A stretch of 64,000 nt of DNA from Adiantum capillus-veneris (taxonomy: Eukaryota > Streptophyta > Polypodiopsida > Polypodiales > Pteridaceae): assembly GCA_014529385.2 (NCBI GenBank), contig CM043944.1, positions 77,891,884 through 77,955,883 on the forward strand. The letters run 5' to 3'. Under the pieces are notes generated by a model that worked only from the letters and a program-made list of their open reading frames with translations, had not been told where the DNA came from and ran no database searches. The position numbers were made by a program, and so were the translations under genes. This document shows positions 59,434-64,000 of the stretch, in pieces (the first letter of the stretch is position 1; every line of letters starts with the position of its first letter).

Positions 59434-59990
59434 AAGGAAGAGTTTTCGTCCTCAACAACACAAGTAGTGATATCTTCTTAAGAATACTGATGTTCTCTTT
59501 ATTGATGTCCCATAAGTGAGCCAGTTGTCTGTATGACCGATAATTGGTGCAGTGAGGAGGTTCAATGAAACCAAGAGCAATATCTTGATTTTCAACATTG
59601 TTGTCCGTTTGCAACCACTTGGGTCTAAATGGTAACTCCATTTATAACCCACTTGAGCTGTAAAGGAGTAACCACAACTAAGAGTCACTTGGGTTTAAAT
59701 GGTAACTCCATTTATAACTCACTTGAGTAATGTAAAGGAGTAACAACAACTAAGAGTTGTCCAAACGCATAACCAGTTTTCAGATCTTCTGAAGGTACTG
59801 GAATAATGCAAGGAAACCTTGGCATAACTTTCCATGCAGTTGTGAGCCAGATTTCCTACTCGCCTGAGTATCTTGAAAAGTCCGTAGATAGGGAATGTCC
59901 TCGTGTTAGAATTCTGAATAGTTTGGAACACAAAGAACTACATGTTCCTCCCTACTGAAGGTTACTTGCCAACATACTTTGCTAGCACAC
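59434..59990 (-). pseudogene. Element E integrase C-terminus and chromodomain remnant
   Basis: Minus-strand pieces read YGLFKILRRVGNLAHN and, after frame changes, LAHLWDINKENISILKK and LLRTKTLP just before the purine tract, the usual end of a chromovirus polyprotein. A 69-71-bp tandem duplication (59618-59686 and 59687-59757) sits in the middle. Confidence 0.6.
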
Positions 59991-62900
59991 CTAGTAAGTC
60001 CTTGACGTATGAAAGTATTGACACAATCTCCAACCCCACCACAAGAGGTGTTCAAAGTCGAAAATCGTACTTAAGCAAATTCTAGAATAGGGAGAAAATC
60101 ATCTATTTAGAAATGCGTTGTGCTAACGTATGCTCTTAGCAGATTCTTTAGCACAAGATTACTCTTTGTAATGTGCCTATCCCCTTGGATAACTGACAGT
60201 ACTGAGGTGTGTTTTTCTCACGGTTTACAGACAGTCATCCTAGATGACTGGTAAACGGGGAATCACAGTAGTGTTTAACATTGGCGAAGAATCAACAATG
60301 TCCAAAATAACCATCGTGGTTAACTTGAAAAAATCCACAAACGCCCAAACCAAGCCATGACCTCTATTGGTGATTAGTGGATCCAAAAGTAATCTCATAG
60401 AGATAGTGCACATAGAGTGCAAAATGCTTCATAAGCAACAACCTGAGAAATATGCATGCCGTTTCAAATCAGCCTTTGCTAAACACAAGGGCCCATAACA
60501 CCTAGTGTGCATGCATTAGCAAAAACTAACCTGAACTTGTATATCCATAATGAGCCTTGCCAATACTTATGGCAAAATGTGATGCGCGTAGCACCCATTA
60601 AAAAGAATGTAAATAGTTCTGAAAAGAAACTAAATACTTTCAGTTGCAATCTTTTGCAAGCCTTGCTGAAACGTCTGAATGGCAATAGAAGGTAAAACAT
60701 TGATCACTTCTAGGTACAGACAATGAAACTTTTTCATTTACAACTTATAGCCTTGCGATATGTATAAACAACCATCTGTAATGTTGTTTAGCAGAACTTG
60801 TACCTTAACAAGTCATTCTAAGTATCCGACAATTTCTGGCCACAAAATTGCTCCTGATACGTCGTGCTAAAAATGGTATAGAAAACAGATGTGACTAGCA
60901 CCTAGGGACTTTGTCATGACACATAATTGAAATAATGGCGTCAGTGTCAGTCCAGAGACTCATATTCTCCACATTTGGAATATGTCTCATGTAAGGATGT
61001 GTAAAAAAAACATCCTTCAAGTATAAGATGTACTTGTGTGTGGAGGTAACTGCAAACACTCTACGACGGGAGTGAGAGGGACCCTCATTAGCCTTGCTCC
61101 ACATTGGCTAAACCGAACTCCTTGAGTTCCTAGACCATGATGTATCCCATGTGACAACATGTGCCAAATTGAACCCTACAAGTAGGCTCGTAACAGCATA
61201 AGACAGAAAGATAGATTGGACACTTGGCCCAAAATACTTTGTGCCGACATGCCCTTAGCATGGCTCTGTAACATTCAAGCGTACTTAGACGTCTTGAAAA
61301 ACCAAGCAAAGCATACTAAAAATGGAATAACACCAAATCAATAGATGCGGACCTGGAGATTTGAACGTAATGTACATTTACCGGTATTCAAATGGAGAGG
61401 AACACGTCGTCCACATGGAGAGGAACATTGCACTAGAAACCCTGGGTGTTGCCTTCGCAATCCAAACCCGTTGGGTAGAAGCTACGTAGTCAATCGCCCT
61501 GGTAAGATCCTTTGTAGAACTGCGCAACTAGCAGATAAGGGTAACCAACATAGGCAACCGTGTATAGAATGATTGGAATCAACTTGGAAAGTGTGTCTGT
61601 CTGTTACTGCGTTTGGTAGATTGCGGAATTCTTTCCTTGAAAGTATAACTGGGAGAGATCAACTGTGATCCTCAATGCAGATCAAACTTTGATCCTTAAT
61701 GCCTATGGGGTGATGTAACAATCACCCGCCGGGTCTTACCCCAAAAAGTATGTCCATAGACACGCCGTAGTGCTATAATCAGAGCAAGAAATCCACATAA
61801 GTCAGATATCTAGCTCGTATTAACAGCCATGTTGTCTCAACTGTGTGCTGCCTTTAGACTCCATGGTATAGATCAGCTGATGTAAGTGCAAGAGTATCAA
61901 AAACTCAACTTGAGCATCGCACTAGAAACATATAGTGCAAAAATGACACCCTAAACATCCGTAATGACAAGACTCTTGCTTATCTATTAACGTCGATGTG
62001 TACTTCCTTGGGTATATCTTGACAACAATCACCTAAAGAATGCCAATAGTTGGGTCTTACCCTTCTCCTGGCATCGGCTCTTAGCCTGTTTGGCTCATAG
62101 ACCTTATGCAAAATAGTGTTAAATGGACGAACCGATGAAGACTAATTTGAGTAGCATCTTAGCCACGTGCTAGCTGTGAGTTAGAGCACCTTGGATCAAG
62201 CTGACTCATGAGCAGAATATGTATCAAAAGCTTCGTAGAAGAGTTTCGTTATTTTTGAAAGAAATAAGAAAAAGAGAGAGAAGAAGAGCATGATGGGCTG
62301 AGGAACTTTCCTTAAATTTGTAGAGTGTGTGCCCAAAATGTGTGCTCGTAGACATCTTATGCCTGAATTGCAGCTTATCATATAAGCATTTTCCAGTTTT
62401 CCGGAATGACTCTCGCATCAAGAGAGGTAACAGAAAAACACAAAACTCATTCCGATCCACCTACCTTGCAGGGGTCGTGATTACCCGTGAAATAAGTCCT
62501 AGAATTATCCTTAATCTGTTATGGACAGATTTGCGAGTGTGATAGCGGAAGCGTAATCTTTGAAGCGGTGGACTTTATGCCACTTGGTTAGCATACCTTC
62601 TAGACAGATGTTGAAACCCTCGGCGAGAGTGATGGCCTCAACGTGAGAACCAAAACCATAAGTGCCTTGCACAGTTTAGACTGGTAGGAATTCTGTGAGC
62701 TGATGTTCCTATTTGGCTAGTTTTCCAAACTTGTGTGTCACTGCTCGTGATGCCAAGTCATTGGGTTGTACCTTGGCACAAGGGAGAAGCCTTGCTTCGT
62801 ATTAAATTTTCAAACCACTGGTCGTTGCGGTAACATGTGGTCCCGAGATTTGGAAGGAAAAAACGGATTCCAAACCGGCTCATAGCCATATCAACATAGA

Positions 62901-64000
62901 CGCCCTCGCATATCCTATGCACCCGTCTGGCACATACTGAAATAATTTGTAAGCATATTGTCAAATCTCTCCCAAGTTAGTATGCGCATAGCATATGCCA
63001 AACCGTGGGCAATTTCACTACAAGATGCATAAATTGAAGCCTTGTTGATAGCCAAATCAGGCAATTGTTAACATACAGAAGGACAGAAAGAATCGACCTT
63101 GTCGAGCAATTTCAACTGGAATCAGACAATAATGTTGGGCTAGCATCCTCTAGCAGCTTCTAGAAACATGGAGAAGGAGTCGGCCATGCCGAAGAACTGG
63201 CCTCGTGCATCAAGTCAAGCAGTAGGATGTGCTAATCTCCTTGAGATTACAAAACATGGCAAATTGGCTATACTTTTGCATCAAAAGGGAACCACTGTGA
63301 AGCCGTGCTGCGGAGCAAGGCGGTTGGTACTCAAGCCTTGCTTGATTCCAATCTTTAACCCAATCAAATTTTTGGCGCTTACGATAATTGTCACAAGCCG
63401 TGCTTGTGCTTTGCGGTCGTAAAGGGTACGTACTATGCACGTCTGGTGCATGACATAGCGATGCAATATGTTCCAAAAACTTTACCAAAACAAATGCAAA
63501 AGAGTCTGCATACCGTATTACTAACTTATACCAACCTGACTTGCCGGCTTCGTGCACTTGCATGAGTAAATACTCACGTCGACGCTCCTTCTCAGCTTCT
63601 TGCTTGAAATTTGTGCAACTTGTGACAATTTACACAAATTAAAAAACAAAACAGAAATGCGAAAGGGACTTTGCGTACCTGTTGGGAAATTGACTTTGGA
63701 CTATGTCATGCAACCATAGCTAGTGCCTTGCATGAGCATGCATGCCATGCTTTTCGTATCAGTACGAATGTTCACTGCTGAATAGTGAGCCATGCTCAAG
63801 TACCACAATCAACGCATCGAAGATCGTCGAATCAATCAACATAATCGTCTTTGTCGAGGCATGATGGGATATGTCAATATCTAGGTTTGATCATCTTGTT
63901 GCGTAGGTTGGACATATTGGAGCACAAATTGACTGTGCTTGGCGCCTTGAGCTTCAAGTGGCCCTTGGCCGATTGTGCTTCGTGCCTTCCATAGGGAAGC
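59991..64000. other. Unassigned sequence, no recognised gene
   Basis: Many short open frames occur on both strands (longest 117 codons, 63563-63210 minus), none with a family I can name. By position it could be the decayed inside of element E, but I find no RT, RNase H or integrase core blocks. Confidence 0.5.

Noticed and set aside
63210-63563. 117-codon minus-strand open frame as an integrase piece
   Set aside because: No catalytic or zinc-binding blocks could be matched, so it is left as unassigned.

Overview
This window looks like plant nuclear DNA made almost entirely of transposable elements. I found no host protein-coding gene I can support, and no rRNA or CRISPR. The evidence for a plant is a BED-finger hAT transposase with an intron, chromovirus-type Ty3/gypsy elements with initiator tRNA-Met primer sites, an Athila/Tat-like gypsy family with a tRNA-Asp-like primer site, LINE remnants, and very long (CT)n/(GA)n microsatellites. 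The species cannot be fixed from sequence alone.

Layout. 1-2367: 5' half of a hAT element on the minus strand, with its right terminus and a candidate 8-bp target duplication. 2376-7490: two inverted LTR-derived arms (family C) flanking a decayed gag, zinc knuckle and protease remnant. 7491-10680: no recognised gene; a SINE-like sequence and microsatellites. 10960-13204: a short internally deleted gypsy element (D) whose LTR carries ten TTCTAGAA heat-shock-element-like palindromes upstream of a TATA box. 13205-14580: a LINE 3' fragment. 14794-52390: a nest built from three minus- and plus-strand copies of one Athila/Tat-like family (A, A', A'') and two copies of a chromovirus family (B). 52919-53453: a 73-unit CT tract facing a GA tract across a C-rich minisatellite. 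53692-58370: a near full-length but broken LINE. 58599-59990: an A-type LTR piece and the 3' end of another chromovirus (E). 59990-64000: nothing I recognise.

Nesting. A' (minus) runs from a 3' LTR at 14794-15378 to a broken leader at about 38235. It is interrupted by B-minus (16832-19945) and by A (20495-30847). A is on the plus strand, has two LTRs of 582 and 595 bp and a perfect 5-bp duplication CTATG. A'' (minus, about 38653-52390) is interrupted by B-plus (40247-48739, duplication TGTAT) and by a third insertion (about 49496-51600). In both clean cases the empty site can be rebuilt from homology.

The most unusual observation is in family A. Besides a protease with a DGG active-site motif between gag and RT, it carries a second retropepsin-like domain (DTGA motif, 27840-28160) downstream of the integrase. 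This is followed by a tail with repeated W(V/I)PK motifs. The tail is also present in A', so it belongs to the family and is not a one-copy accident. Copy A has lost most of gag, including all four zinc knuckles seen in A', and so could only have moved with help in trans.
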